From: Trichomonas vaginalis G3
Lineage: Eukaryota > Parabasalia > Trichomonadida > Trichomonadidae
DNA length: 64,000 nt
Direction: 5' to 3'
Assembly (NCBI RefSeq): GCF_026262505.1
Contig: NC_067204.1
Location: 4,063,797 to 4,127,796 of the forward strand
Made by a program: the position numbers and the translations under genes. Shown here piece after piece: positions 1-9,645 of this stretch. The notes under the pieces were generated by a model. That model was not told the DNA's origin. It searched no databases and worked only from the letters and a program-made list of their open reading frames with translations. Numbering within the stretch: the first letter of the stretch is position 1; each line of letters begins with the position of its first letter.

Positions 1-79
1 AAGAACTTCAACTTTCTGAATGTGCAACTTTGAACGCTTACTTAAAACCATTTATGGTATCATCAACTGTCAAAATAAA

Positions 80-108
80 GCCGCAAAGCGGCGAGGTCGT
101 AGACCGTG
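80..108 (+). repeat. Double-hairpin mini-repeat, copy 1 (in frame in element 2 PolB)
   Basis: Two adjacent GC-rich palindromes, GCCGCAAAGCGGC followed by a GGTCGTAGACC-like arm, stand out in AT-rich DNA. The reading in the host frame is PQSGEVVDRD. Related copies lie at 8129-8160, 9511-9538, 13295-13323, 24960-24990 and 30645-30669. Confidence 0.6.
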
Positions 109-162
109 ATAAAACATTTACGAGGAATTTTTGCTTAACATCAAGTGATTCGTTCATCTCTG

Positions 163-168
163 ATTGGA
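163..168. repeat. 6-bp target site duplication of element 1, left copy
   Basis: ATTGGA here is repeated at 26243-26248, directly outside the two inverted ends of element 1. Six-bp duplications are usual for Polinton integration. The last A can be counted either in the duplication or in the TIR. Confidence 0.8.
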
Positions 169-349
169 GTTAGTATACAAGTCTCGTGTACAGAGGCACT
201 GCGTTCCTCCGTACGCAATACTTGTGAATTTGACACTTTACAAAACCGTTAACGTATATTTTACAACATGAACGCAAAAACCAACTTAACCTTAAATATT
301 TATAAAGCCGCCAACCACTTCACCTCACTACTGTAAAAAATAAACGTTC

Positions 350-676
350 TCACTTACAAAAGTATTGCAACTCTTCCCATTGCTGTGCTTCACACAATAG
401 TTCATATTCTTCAGTATCGCTGCTGTCGCTCCAATCGTCAGAGTCAAAGTCACTGTCAAAATAAATGTTAGTAAGTTTTGACAAAGCTAATGAAACACGC
501 TTACCGTTTGTATCGTATGCTTGTATAAACTTTCCATTCTTCATTCCTTCATAAACGCTCAAACTAACTTTACCCTTTCTCCCTCGTATCTGATAGAATG
601 TATTTTCACGAGGAACGAAGAACAAATTCTTGAACTCATGACCGTTGTAGTTTGTTATCTCAATAGTTTTCGTCAT
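350..676 (-). CDS. Maverick TIR-borne small acidic protein (left copy)
   Basis: This 108-residue protein is encoded wholly inside the left TIR. An identical protein is encoded in the right TIR at 25734-26060, so each element has two copies, both reading outward to the ends. Residues 1-70 look like a small globular domain with basic and aromatic residues. The C-terminal third has a strongly acidic Ser/Asp stretch (about residues 74-90). The start is preceded by TTTATTTTTATATAA, the motif seen before many Maverick genes here. Function is not recognised. Identity of the two copies reflects recent terminal repeat formation or gene conversion. Confidence 0.7.
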   Translation of the reverse strand: MTKTIEITNYNGHEFKNLFFVPRENTFYQIRGRKGKVSLSVYEGMKNGKFIQAYDTNGKRVSLALSKLTNIYFDSDFDSDDWSDSSDTEEYELLCEAQQWEELQYFCK

Positions 677-761
677 TTATATAAAAATAAACTTAAAAAT
701 TAATGATATCACCACCCTCACACGAATGAAAACATAGCACAAAAATAGATTTAGGTGAAGT

Positions 762-775
762 GGTGAGATCTCACC
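762..775. promoter_or_regulatory. Palindrome GGTGAGATCTCACC, left TIR copy
   Basis: A perfect 14-bp palindrome flanked by GGTGAA/TTCACC arms. The same site is in the right TIR (25623-25636) and once inside the element (16916-16929), upstream of the second KilA-N gene. A binding site for an element-encoded protein is an inference. Confidence 0.45.
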
Positions 776-805
776 TGTTTTTTTCACCCTGTTGAATTCA
801 TTGCT

Positions 806-1009
806 TTATTCCTCACTGTCGTCTGCTTTCTCCAACTCTTCTAACTTCTTCTTAAGTTCAGCAATGTTGTCCTCATGAAGTTTAATCTTTCTCAACTGAA
901 CTCTACCATCCTTCATAGTATGAATGTAAAAACCTTCTGGAATAATTCCTGATTTAATGTATTCTACCAAAAACTTTTGTTTCATTGCTTCAGTGACTTT
1001 AGTCGTCAT
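806..1009 (-). CDS. Small Maverick protein with charged C-terminal helix
   Basis: This 67-residue protein (start at the ATG of MTTKVTE; an earlier in-frame codon is TTG, not ATG) has a beta-hairpin-like middle, FYIHTMKDGRVQLRKIKL, then a charged coiled-coil-like tail ending DDSEE. The hairpin pattern, aromatic-rich strand then KDG then basic strand, recurs in the genes at 7884-8315 and 62594-63178, so these may be one small family. It lies immediately inside the left TIR and reads toward it. The ATG follows a T-rich TTTTTATTTG stretch. Function unknown. Confidence 0.6.
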   Translation of the reverse strand: MTTKVTEAMKQKFLVEYIKSGIIPEGFYIHTMKDGRVQLRKIKLHEDNIAELKKKLEELEKADDSEE

Positions 1010-1057
1010 TTCAATCAAATAAAAATTTTAATATTAAATAAAAATAACGTTATTTTT

Positions 1058-1516
1058 TCAGTAAGGAAACGCAGGAGTTTTACGATTTATTTGTGGTGTA
1101 GGTTCTGGTTTAAATGTTGGAGTCGGTTTTGGAGTTGACTTTTGAACAGGAGTTTGTAATTCCATAGGTTCAGGAGTCATTGAAGGTGTTGTTTGTGAAG
1201 GCGTTGGTTTTGGCGATGGTGTCGGAGTTTGTTTAACTTCAGCTACTTCAGTATTATTTACAACATTTGCTTTATTTCTTTTCAACATCATTACTGCTCC
1301 TGCTGTAGCTAGCAAACCTAGTGGGAGACCATATTTTATATAAGGACTTGACCAAATGCTATTTTTGACAGGAGCTGGTGGAACACCTAACCTTGGTGAG
1401 ACTGCTCTTTGCCATTGTGCAGCTCGTAAGAAATATTCAATAGGTGCTCCATAATCGTTTGGTAAAGTTTGTTTCATAGATGGTGAAGGTTCACGAGAGC
1501 TTGATGAAGAACTCAT
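1058..1516 (-). CDS. Predicted single-pass membrane protein, Pro/Thr-rich
   Basis: 152 residues. The serine-rich N-terminus (MSSSSSS) is followed by a soluble segment, a hydrophobic helix at about 61-78 (YGLPLGLLATAGAVMML) flanked by lysine/arginine, and a low-complexity tail of Pro/Thr/Lys repeats (KPTPTPSP-like) from about 95 to the end. The layout suggests a virion or membrane-anchored protein, as in several Polinton-like viruses. The upstream TTTATTTTTA motif is present. It lies between the small gene at 806 and the 3' end of the capsid gene, on the same strand. No family is recognised. Confidence 0.6.
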   Translation of the reverse strand: MSSSSSSREPSPSMKQTLPNDYGAPIEYFLRAAQWQRAVSPRLGVPPAPVKNSIWSSPYIKYGLPLGLLATAGAVMMLKRNKANVVNNTEVAEVKQTPTPSPKPTPSQTTPSMTPEPMELQTPVQKSTPKPTPTFKPEPTPQINRKTPAFPY

Positions 1517-1835
1517 TTATAAGCTTTAAAAATAAACGTTCATCCTTTATTCCTCACTGTCGTCCGTAGCTAAGTTATAGTCATCTAATCTTATTATGGG
1601 GATGCCATTAGCACGCACCTGAATGGCAAAGCAACAATCCCTCATAAATCCAATAAGTGGCTTTGGTACGTTTTCAGTTGCTAGTTCAATAGGTCCTTTA
1701 ACAGACAATTTGTATGTTATTGAAGCAGTAGATGTTTGACCTTGCTGGAAGCAAAAGTCCACTTCTGTTGGAAAACCACATAAGAAATGTGTGTTGTCAT
1801 AGCTATCCCATTTATGTTCCACACTACCATCATCC

Positions 1836-1843
1836 ACCAATGA
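1836..1843. repeat. 8-bp target duplication of the 4.7-kb transposon, left copy
   Basis: ACCAATGA here is repeated exactly at 6567-6574, immediately outside the other end of the transposon. A length of 8 bp fits hAT, P or Merlin-like integration. Confidence 0.85.
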
Positions 1844-2772
1844 GAGATATAAAAATTGCTCACATTTGCTCACATTTTGGCACTTTTTTGTACGTTTGTC
1901 AAAAAATTGTGAGGAAGATCTCACAAAAATAGTCAAAATGTGAGCAAATTTTGAGAAGTGCTCACATTTTGACATACGATTATTTTCATACGTTTTTTTG
2001 ATGAATTCTAATAAAACTTCATTACCACTTTCAGAACGAAGCGTAACTTTTCAGCACGTAACGCTCTATCATGTGTAGTGACATATTATTCAAAAAAACT
2101 CAGATTGCTTATCTTATAATAACAATTTCATTAGAAAAAATGCACGATTTCACGCTAAAACTTTGAAGCAATTCTTAAATTCGGATAAAAAATCGATATG
2201 TATTACACTTTAAACTTCAAAAAATGGTTCAAAATTTAGACTTAGTTTATCGTAACAATATAGCAGATTTTAAGCCGAACAAGTAGGAGTAATAGAAATA
2301 GCTCTTGAAAATAATTACAATTAGTAATATGTAAGTCAAAGTTCGAGTATTCTAATAAATAAACGTTCCGGATTTTCTTTACTACAAGAATCAATACTTA
2401 ATATATAGAAGCAACAGTAAAAACTTATTAGAGATTCAAAAAGAAAGTTGACTAAAGAGAATCTTTTTATATAAGTAATTTTATTTTTTTGAAATACGAG
2501 ATCGAATAAACATGTATTTTATTTTATTACTATAATAATACGTTTTTACATAGTAAGAAAGTTTAGAGACTGAAATGAAATTAAAAATTGAGAAAAAAAT
2601 AAAGCTTTTCTATAAAAATTCATATTAATATATAGTATAATGATATTACAATTTATTGATAGTTGTGTTAGAAAAAAGGTACATTCACTATTTTTGACAA
2701 AATTTTAAATTTTCATGGGGTTGTAAATCTTATAATAACTAGATGAATAAGGAATAAATCCCAGTATGATGT
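1844..2772 (+). repeat. Left TIR of the 4.7-kb transposon
   Basis: About 929 bp, matched in reverse complement at 5639-6566. The outer part has repeated CTCACATTT/AAATGTGAG motifs (terminal hairpin-like structure near 1860-1975). The inner edge is where the copies diverge just after CCCAGTATGATGT. Confidence 0.88.
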
Positions 2773-5638
2773 GCATCATTATATTAAACACTATATGTAA
2801 GGCTGGTGATTCTATTAACACTTATGAAGATCTATAGTATTTGAGCAGATAAATTTGATAATTTCCAAAACTCTTATATTTCAAAATTAAAGTGTGCGAA
2901 TGCATTTAAATGAGAGCAAAAAGAGATTGATGCTGTTAAAACTATGTGTTAATTTGCAATTATTTCGCATCACAAGAACTACCCAGTAAATTCGGCTATC
3001 TTTCTTTGCAATTATTCTCCATTATACATATAATATAATGGTTAGGGTTTGAAGAAAAGTTACTAGAGAATTATTGACTTTTGAAATAATGCAGAATTTT
3101 ACTTGAAGAAATCATTAATTTATGAGTTCCAAATTGCTAAGCATGACGAAGGATCATTAAATTTGCTACAATTAAATACACTTATTGCAGAATTAAGATT
3201 TTTGAAATTAAAAGTTTGAAATATTGCCTTTTTGAATAAAAATTTAAATTTTATTATATAATCATGATAATATCTTATAGAAATTAAAAGAAAATATTTT
3301 AAACCATTCAAATATTTTGAATGTCTTATCAATTTAAAATATTAAAAGATAGCTTGATTTTATCATCATTAGTTGTTATCAAAGTTTTCTTCTTTTGATG
3401 AACAACAGTAAATGATTTGTTAATTACTTGTCTTCCTTTTTCGCAGCAAAATCGAAAGTTATGATGATAATCTTGCTCTCAATTTTGAAACTCTCTGATT
3501 TACAAGTAAGCATTCCTTTGGAAAAGCAGTCCTATTCTGTTTTCAAGATATTTTAAAGCCTCAATTTCATACAATGCGCAGATCTATTCGAAATTGCAAG
3601 AACTCTCAAGAAAAATGCATCAGCAAAGAAGATTCCATAGTTTCTAGCATCAAAAATTTACAACCTTAATACAACAGTTAAAGAGAAGCTCGAAAAGAAA
3701 ATATTTAACCATAAAGCTGGAAACCATTCGATATCTACTATTGGATCTAATAAAAAGTTAATTATAACATATTTAACATGCTATTTGTTGACTTTGTTCC
3801 ATTATATTACCATATATACCTTTTTGAAATCTAAAATATTTTTACAATTTTAACCATGTGTTGTTGAAACCATATATCAATCTTAGCTAAAGTATAGTTT
3901 ATGAGTCTGTCACCATCTAACGTATGAATTTTCAAAAATGTCAAATATGTTCATTTTTTCTGTAGATTCAGCCATAATTTCACGTTGTTATACTATTCAA
4001 CTATTATTTAATATTTTTATCGATTTAAATATATGATGAGATGCTTAGTTCTCCTGGAAATCGATTTTTAATCGCAATTTTAACTTTCCAAAAAAAATTC
4101 AAAAATAAAAATCCCTCTCAATTTTCTAAGTTTTATAACTCGCCAAATCTCTAGCCAAATTTTTTTGGCCCGTATAAATATTGTTTGGCACTATATAGGG
4201 ATGCTATTTATCATATTTTCATCCCATTTTACTGTTATCACCTAGTGAATGTACCTTTGTTAGAAAAAATATACAACTAAAATGTCAGTTTTAAAAAATT
4301 TAAAAATTATATTAAAACAATAGTCATTGAGGATGGTTAATTGCAAAAACTCAAGAAACTATCATTATCTCTCTTTGCTTAACACATCTACAACTGGAAA
4401 CATCATTCCAAATGAAGTTCCTCAGTCTCGTCAAAATTTCTCTCTCATCTACAACAAGCTTAACTCAAAACTCAAGAAACTATCATTATCTCTCTTTGCT
4501 TAACACATCTACAACTGGAAACATCATTCCAAATGTTGCATTCAAGAATCCTATTATTATTCTTTCTTTCAATCTTTTATATTTACTCTTTAAATTCTAA
4601 TATAATATAAATTCTTCATTTCCTTTGTTTAAACTTTTTTCATTTTAATACCATTTTATCAGATAGTAATTTTTGTTTTTCTCTGACCAAAAATCTTCTC
4701 AATTTAACTCCACCTTCACAAAAATTCATTGAGTTCTCTCAAAATTCTTGTATTTTTGGTATACTTAAAGTATCATCTTCAAATATTTTTTTGGAGAAAA
4801 TTGACTTTGCATAATATCGTAATACTTTTTAAGGCAGATAGATTTACCGTAAGTTGAAGAACTTTTAATTTGAACAGAAATTATTCAACAAATATTCTTT
4901 TTATTTGATCAAGATACGTATACCAATATGATCTACTTGCTAGGGATATGTAGATCACGTTCAGAATTTGCCAAGTTTGGTGAATATCTATGGGATTAGG
5001 GACATCTATTTAATTTAAGAACTAAAAATTAGCATAGGCGTATTATGCTGTTACTGAAATATATTTTGGATGTATAAATTTTTACTTAATACTCTTTTAT
5101 TGTTATCATTTTTAAAGATTTTTTATTATGAGCAAAAAAATGGCAAGACAATAATATATTGTACATGCAATTTATTATTACTGAATAAATTTATCAATCA
5201 AATTTGATCACATACAATTTTTACAGATAAATACATTATCTCAAAAAATATCTATATATTAGTATATGTTACACGAAATGTAATAAAATGTATTACTTTG
5301 GTTTATCAATTTATAAATAAGAATGAAAATTTGTTATAGCTTTGTTCCAATATTTATTTTTATATATTTAAGTTATCCATTTTACTGTTTTCATTCATAT
5401 TTATAACAAAATTAGAGTCCTTACATTATTTATCTTATTTCAATAGTGATAAAAATCAACTATATTTTGTAAGATCTTAAAAAGTGACAAAAATGGAAAA
5501 CTACATTAAATTTATTTATAAGGATACAAAATTATATGTCATTCCACCAAGAGCGGTTAAAGCATTAACACTTTATTTATATATATCTCACAAGCTAAGT
5601 TTACCTCTAAACACATTCGAATTAACAACAAATAACTA
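2773..5638. other. Interior of the 4.7-kb transposon, no intact gene
   Basis: This is AT-rich sequence without a credible protein. Short open frames here are of chance length and composition. A segment near 4233-4275 carries an inverted, diverged piece of the inner TIR (TAGTGAATGTACCT), which suggests an earlier rearrangement. The only other structure seen is the direct repeat at 4345-4535. Confidence 0.5.
4345..4535 (+). repeat. Direct repeat, two 70-bp copies 121 bp apart
   Basis: The segment at 4345-4414 (beginning AAAACTCAAGAAACTATC) is repeated at 4466-4535 with no difference that I can see. It looks like a recent tandem duplication of a 121-bp unit inside the transposon. Confidence 0.8.
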
Positions 5639-6566
5639 CATCATACTGGGATTTATTCCTTATTCATCTAGTTATTATAAGATTTACAACCCCATGAAAA
5701 TTTAAAATTTTGTCAAAAATAGTGAATGTACCTTTTTTCTAACACAACTATCAATAAATTGTAATATCATTATACTATATATTAATATGAATTTTTATAG
5801 AAAAGCTTTATTTTTTTCTCAATTTTTAATTTCATTTCAGTCTCTAAACTTTCTTACTATGTAAAAACGTATTATTATAGTAATAAAATAAAATACATGT
5901 TTATTCGATCTCGTATTTCAAAAAAATAAAATTACTTATATAAAAAGATTCTCTTTAGTCAACTTTCTTTTTGAATCTCTAATAAGTTTTTACTGTTGCT
6001 TCTATATATTAAGTATTGATTCTTGTAGTAAAGAAAATCCGGAACGTTTATTTATTAGAATACTCGAACTTTGACTTACATATTACTAATTGTAATTATT
6101 TTCAAGAGCTATTTCTATTACTCCTACTTGTTCGGCTTAAAATCTGCTATATTGTTACGATAAACTAAGTCTAAATTTTGAACCATTTTTTGAAGTTTAA
6201 AGTGTAATACATATCGATTTTTTATCCGAATTTAAGAATTGCTTCAAAGTTTTAGCGTGAAATCGTGCATTTTTTCTAATGAAATTGTTATTATAAGATA
6301 AGCAATCTGAGTTTTTTTGAATAATATGTCACTACACATGATAGAGCGTTACGTGCTGAAAAGTTACGCTTCGTTCTGAAAGTGGTAATGAAGTTTTATT
6401 AGAATTCATCAAAAAAACGTATGAAAATAATCGTATGTCAAAATGTGAGCACTTCTCAAAATTTGCTCACATTTTGACTATTTTTGTGAGATCTTCCTCA
6501 CAATTTTTTGACAAACGTACAAAAAAGTGCCAAAATGTGAGCAAATGTGAGCAATTTTTATATCTC
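5639..6566 (-). repeat. Right TIR of the 4.7-kb transposon
   Basis: Reverse complement of 1844-2772, ending ...TTTTTATATCTC at 6566 next to the duplicated ACCAATGA. High identity to the left copy throughout. Confidence 0.88.
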
Positions 6567-7883
6567 ACCAATGACCTCATAACATCTTCATTAAATCCAA
6601 TCATATCATTGTTTGTATTGCAAGCGTTCGCAACCATTTCATAAAATACAGGTCCATATGATTTTTCAGGTTCTGCAGGCATATTTCCATAAGCTCCCAT
6701 GGAAAGCTGAAGATATTTAAACTTAGGGTTCTCAAAATTAACATAATAGTTGTCTTTCTTTCTAAATAGTGCCCAAATACTTTTAACATTAATAGGCGTA
6801 TAAGCTGCTGTAAATGTTGCACTTGAACTATCTGTATTCTTTGAGAATGAACCGTCCATAGGAATCCAATCCATAACTTTAACAGGAAAACATAAAGCCT
6901 CGTTTGTATAATGTTCTACAAGTTCTGTATAAATGTTAGGGTCTAAAGAGAATGACTTTGGATGAATAAAACATTCATTAAAATCCATCTTTGTTCGAAA
7001 TAGTTGCTGGGTTACAGTTGTAATAGTAACTGTTCCACTAGCTTCTACTGCCTTCGTTATCATAGTGAATGGTTCATTCCATGGAACAAATTTATTTGTC
7101 GGTGGATTTGAATCTGAAGCAAATGCAACTTTAAGAGTTGGATTGAAAGCAATGATATCATTTACAGATATAGATGTGCATTGTAAGGCGTCGCTACTGA
7201 ACTTTACTTTAAGCTGAATGTTTCCTGCAAAAGCTGGAATAAATCGAATAGCTTCTAATGGAAGGAATCTTCTAACAGGAATTCTTAAACGAAGCTTAAA
7301 ATCAAATGATTTTCCTGCTGTAATTGGACCACTAACAATTTGTCCTGTTCTGCATGTTCCCGAATGACTCCATACATCTTCATGTCGAGTCTTTGAGAAA
7401 ACATCTACTTTCTTTATTTGTTCGGTAGTTTGTGAGTTTGAAGTTATATATGCTTCTTCTCTTGCGTTGTCTTGAGAATATACGATACGACCATTTGCAA
7501 GGATTTGATATCCAGCAACTGCATAGAAAGCGTCATCGAAACCAATCCAAAATCCTGGTGGGTTTGTTTTATTGGAACCTGAACCAATTTCTTTTTATCT
7601 ACAATAAATTGACCTTCCATTTTATACGTAATGAATGTATTGTAAAGGTCCAACATATTTTCACCAGGAGGTGAGAGATTGAATGTTACCCATGTGTTAT
7701 CTTTAGCAGTTCCAGGTTGTGATGGAATCTTTGCGTCAGAATATTTTCTATTAGTGTCACCAATTTGAACTGCATTGTCTATGATATCGAAATATGAGCG
7801 AATCTGATGAATATGCTCTGCTGGAGTAAATTCGTTTAGCTGTTCGTTCTGCATGTATTTACTTCAGATAAAAATATCTATTT

Positions 7884-8315
7884 ACTTCATTATTCTCACT
7901 CTTCTTCTTGGCATTCGTGGTGGAAGTTGTTTCTTGACATTTTCAATGAACTGTACATTCTCTTTTGTCTCAACTTCTTTCACTGGCGGGTCAGGGTTCT
8001 TTGACTCGGTTTGTTTTCAATGAAATTCACGAACTTTGCAATAAGCTCTTGGTTCGTTATTGAAAGTACATCTGGCTTCTTTTCTTCTGGTTCTTTTGGT
8101 GGCTCAGTTTGAACAGAAGGTTTTATATGGGCTTCGTGGACTTCACCCTTGCCATGCACCTTAATGTTGTCGCTTTCTGCATTCGCTAATGGAACCTTTC
8201 TTTTTCTTACATATATTTTACCATCTTTACTCTGACTTACGTAATAGAAAGGATGTTGTATTCCTCTGGCGTCATTTAATATAATAGACTCTCGTTCTGA
8301 TTTTGACAAGCTCAT
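7884..8315 (-). pseudogene. Small Maverick protein with KDG hairpin and basic C-terminus (broken)
   Basis: It starts at 8315 (MSLSKSERESI). The N-terminal part has the pattern FYYVSQSKDGKIYVRKRK, shared in outline with the genes at 806-1009 and 62594-63178. The middle is rich in Pro/Glu/Lys and carries a diverged copy of the double-hairpin mini-repeat (8129-8160). The 3' end encodes a basic tail rich in Pro and Arg. It has about one break. It lies directly upstream of the capsid gene on the same strand, suggesting a virion or scaffold role by position only. It is divergent from the gene at 8361, with 45 bp between the starts. Confidence 0.5.
8129..8160 (-). repeat. Double-hairpin mini-repeat, diverged copy
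   Basis: Reading on the minus strand gives GGCAAGGGTGAAGTCC arms, coding for GKGEVHEAH inside the gene at 7884-8315. It keeps the GGGTGAAG-type arm but the GCCGC arm is eroded. Confidence 0.4.
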
Positions 8316-8360
8316 TTTACATCGGTTAAAGTTTTAATTTTGTTTTTTATCTGCAGTCAA

Positions 8361-8621
8361 ATGACTCAGACAAGTCCTACGGACAAGACCCAAGGGGTCA
8401 TAGATGTTGAAGCATTGAAGAAAGAAATTCGCGAGCAAATTTTATCCGAACTGAAGGAACAAAAACAAGAACAAAAGCCAGAGAGACCAAAGAGAAAACT
8501 TAGTGAAAAACAACTAGCTGCATTAGCTGCTGGAAGACAGAAGAACCCACGTTTGCTCGCGAAGAAAGCTAGAGAAGAAGCTGAAGCAAAAGCTAAAGAA
8601 GCTGAAGTGAAGAAAGAGTAA
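8361..8621 (+). CDS. Lysine-rich helical Maverick protein
   Basis: 86 residues from the ATG of MTQTSPTDK (an earlier in-frame codon is TTG). The N-terminal tail is followed by a long charged helix, EALKKEIREQILSELKEQ, then a basic patch KRKLSEKQLAALAAGRQKN and an Ala/Glu/Lys-rich C-terminal helix. The composition suggests a coiled coil with a nucleic-acid-binding basic segment. The start is preceded by TTTTTTATCTGCAGTCAA. It is followed 24 bp later by the penton-like gene, on the same strand. Function unknown. Confidence 0.6.
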   Translation: MTQTSPTDKTQGVIDVEALKKEIREQILSELKEQKQEQKPERPKRKLSEKQLAALAAGRQKNPRLLAKKAREEAEAKAKEAEVKKE

Positions 8622-8645
8622 ATGGTTTATTTTTATTGGAACTAA

Positions 8646-9503
8646 ATGTATAGACAAATACCTTTATCTGTTGCGTTCAGTAGTGAAAACCCTGACGTCA
8701 AAATAAAGGGGAACAGAGTAACGTTTAAGTTTCCAACAGACTGGATTGTGAACATAAATGAAGAGAAGTACATTGGCATAACATCTATGTATATAACACG
8801 TGCATTTAGGAAAGTTGACTTTATACTTCAAGTCGAGATAGAAAATGACGAACAGTCTTTAAGCGCCCAAAACATTCACATATACAAATACTTTAAAGAC
8901 GATACAACATTGTTGCAATGTATGATTTCATTTAATGAAATGTTCGAGAAAAAGTTTAACATTGAAGTACAAACTTTACAGCCTTTACGTGAGTTTCTTG
9001 CACAACTGAAAGAAGAAGGTAGTCAGCCACAACTTATAGACTTTCATTATGAATTTAATGAAAATGAAGATGGAACTCATGACTGTCAGTTTGTTGTATT
9101 CTCACCATTCAATGAAGTAGCTAAAGAGAAAGAAAATCCATTACGTATAAGATTTCAAATCTCTGAACCAAGTGATGATTTCAAGAATGTTTTCAATTAT
9201 GATGCAATGCTTCCGAGGAAAAATGAATTTTCAAAGATTGTAACACCTGGCATTTGGGATAGAAAGCAAGCTATATTATATTCAAACTTAAGTAAGGGAG
9301 TTGAAAATGAGTTCATTGGTCATACAAGAACTACACCACTTCCTAACCCTAAATACTATAAATTAACTGGCTTCAATCGTGAGTTTTGGATAGACATGTT
9401 CTCCACTCATGACCATAACTGCCCAGTGTTCTTACCTCCAGACCATAAGGACTGTCTCTACATTGAAGCACAACTCTTAAACTCTACCATCGCAGTATTG
9501 TAA
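8646..9503 (+). CDS. Penton-like minor capsid protein candidate (element 1)
   Basis: 285 residues, looks whole. The N-terminal part has VTFKFPTDW followed by IGITSMYITRAF. The C-terminal part has a beta-rich region ending CLYIEAQLLNS. A similar order (F-x-[FY]-P-x-x-W, conserved hydrophobic strands, an IHASFS/ILYSNLS-like segment, a FWI/VWF strand and a final L-x-[IL]-E-x-x-[LF] strand) is seen in the element 3 proteins at 52779-53627 and 58869-59717 and in a broken paralogue at 24045-24832. By family knowledge Polintons encode a minor capsid (penton) protein of about this size. The upstream TTTATTTTTATTGG motif is present. Confidence 0.5.
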   Translation: MYRQIPLSVAFSSENPDVKIKGNRVTFKFPTDWIVNINEEKYIGITSMYITRAFRKVDFILQVEIENDEQSLSAQNIHIYKYFKDDTTLLQCMISFNEMFEKKFNIEVQTLQPLREFLAQLKEEGSQPQLIDFHYEFNENEDGTHDCQFVVFSPFNEVAKEKENPLRIRFQISEPSDDFKNVFNYDAMLPRKNEFSKIVTPGIWDRKQAILYSNLSKGVENEFIGHTRTTPLPNPKYYKLTGFNREFWIDMFSTHDHNCPVFLPPDHKDCLYIEAQLLNSTIAVL

Positions 9504-9645
9504 ATGACCACATGGGCTTCGCCCTTGCCGCTAGCGGCTTATTTTTATCATGAATGACCTCATTGCTGACAAAAATAAATGACCTCATTCATGACCTCAT
9601 TGCTGACCTCATTCATGACCTCATTGCTGACAAAAATAAATGACC
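9504..9645 (+). repeat. Intergenic short tandem repeats (TGACCTCATT unit) and hairpin
   Basis: The gap between the convergent penton-like and PolB genes holds a double-hairpin mini-repeat (9511-9538), then about six interspersed copies of ATGACCTCATT with TGCTGAC and two AAAAATAAATGACCTCA units. It is noncoding and may act in 3' end formation of both genes. Confidence 0.55.
9511..9538 (-). repeat. Double-hairpin mini-repeat, intergenic copy
   Basis: On the minus strand this reads GCCGCTAGCGGC then AGGGCGAAGCCC: two perfect GC palindromes side by side. It is the best-preserved copy outside coding sequence. Confidence 0.6.

Larger units (their letters stand above)
1..168 (+). pseudogene. Element 2 PolB, 5' part left of the element 1 insertion
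   Basis: An open frame runs rightward from base 3 to the target duplication at 163-168. The same gene resumes at 26243, so this is the upstream part of the element 2 DNA polymerase B gene, which begins before the window. It carries one copy (80-108) of the double-hairpin mini-repeat, read in frame as PQSGEVVDRD. The gene is broken by the insertion of element 1. The link to PolB rests on continuity of frame around the target duplication and on the exonuclease and polymerase motifs to the right. Confidence 0.7.
169..809 (+). repeat. Element 1 left terminal inverted repeat
   Basis: The sequence starting (A)GTTAGTATACAAGTC reappears reverse-complemented ending at 26242. Matching continues inward to 809, where the copies part at the 3' end of the next gene. 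The repeat holds a complete 108-codon gene (350-676) and the palindrome GGTGAGATCTCACC at 762-775. It differs from the right copy by one insertion of about 11 bp upstream of the gene and by a homopolymer length. Confidence 0.92.
1844..6566. mobile_element. 4.7-kb DNA transposon with 929-bp TIRs, nested in element 1
   Basis: It is bounded by the duplication ACCAATGA and by TIRs 1844-2772 and 5639-6566 that begin GAGATATAAAAATTGCTCAC. No intact long coding frame exists between the TIRs, so it looks non-autonomous or decayed. A 73-codon frame at 5484-5705 runs into the right TIR and is the only candidate peptide. The interior holds a 70-bp direct repeat and a partial copy of the inner TIR sequence near 4240. 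A perfect target duplication and matching TIRs indicate recent insertion, after element 1 arrived. The superfamily is unassigned. Confidence 0.88.
1547..7854 (-). pseudogene. Element 1 major capsid protein candidate, interrupted by a DNA transposon
   Basis: The gene starts at 7854 (MQNEQLNEF) and its 3' end lies at 1547. A 4.7-kb transposon (1844-6566) sits in it with an 8-bp target duplication. Without that insert the coding length is near 530 codons, the size expected of a Polinton double-jelly-roll capsid protein. The N-terminal region contains WVTFNLSPPGENMLDLYNT, a beta-rich pattern that resembles capsid proteins of trichomonad Mavericks as I know them; the rest is beta-rich. The gene is broken: the transposon plus about two further breaks. 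The capsid call is from memory of the family and gene order, not from a search. Confidence 0.6.

Noticed and set aside
521-703. 60-codon frame opposite the TIR gene
   Set aside because: It is the complementary frame of the 108-residue gene; a matching shadow appears in the right TIR.
1860-1975. Coding start MSKCEHFSKF upstream of the capsid 3' end
   Set aside because: It lies in the TIR of the inserted transposon, and the same peptide is read from the opposite TIR at 6435; it is a translation of repeat sequence.
4412-4600. 62-codon frame in the 4.7-kb transposon
   Set aside because: It arises from the direct repeat and has low-complexity composition with no start signal.
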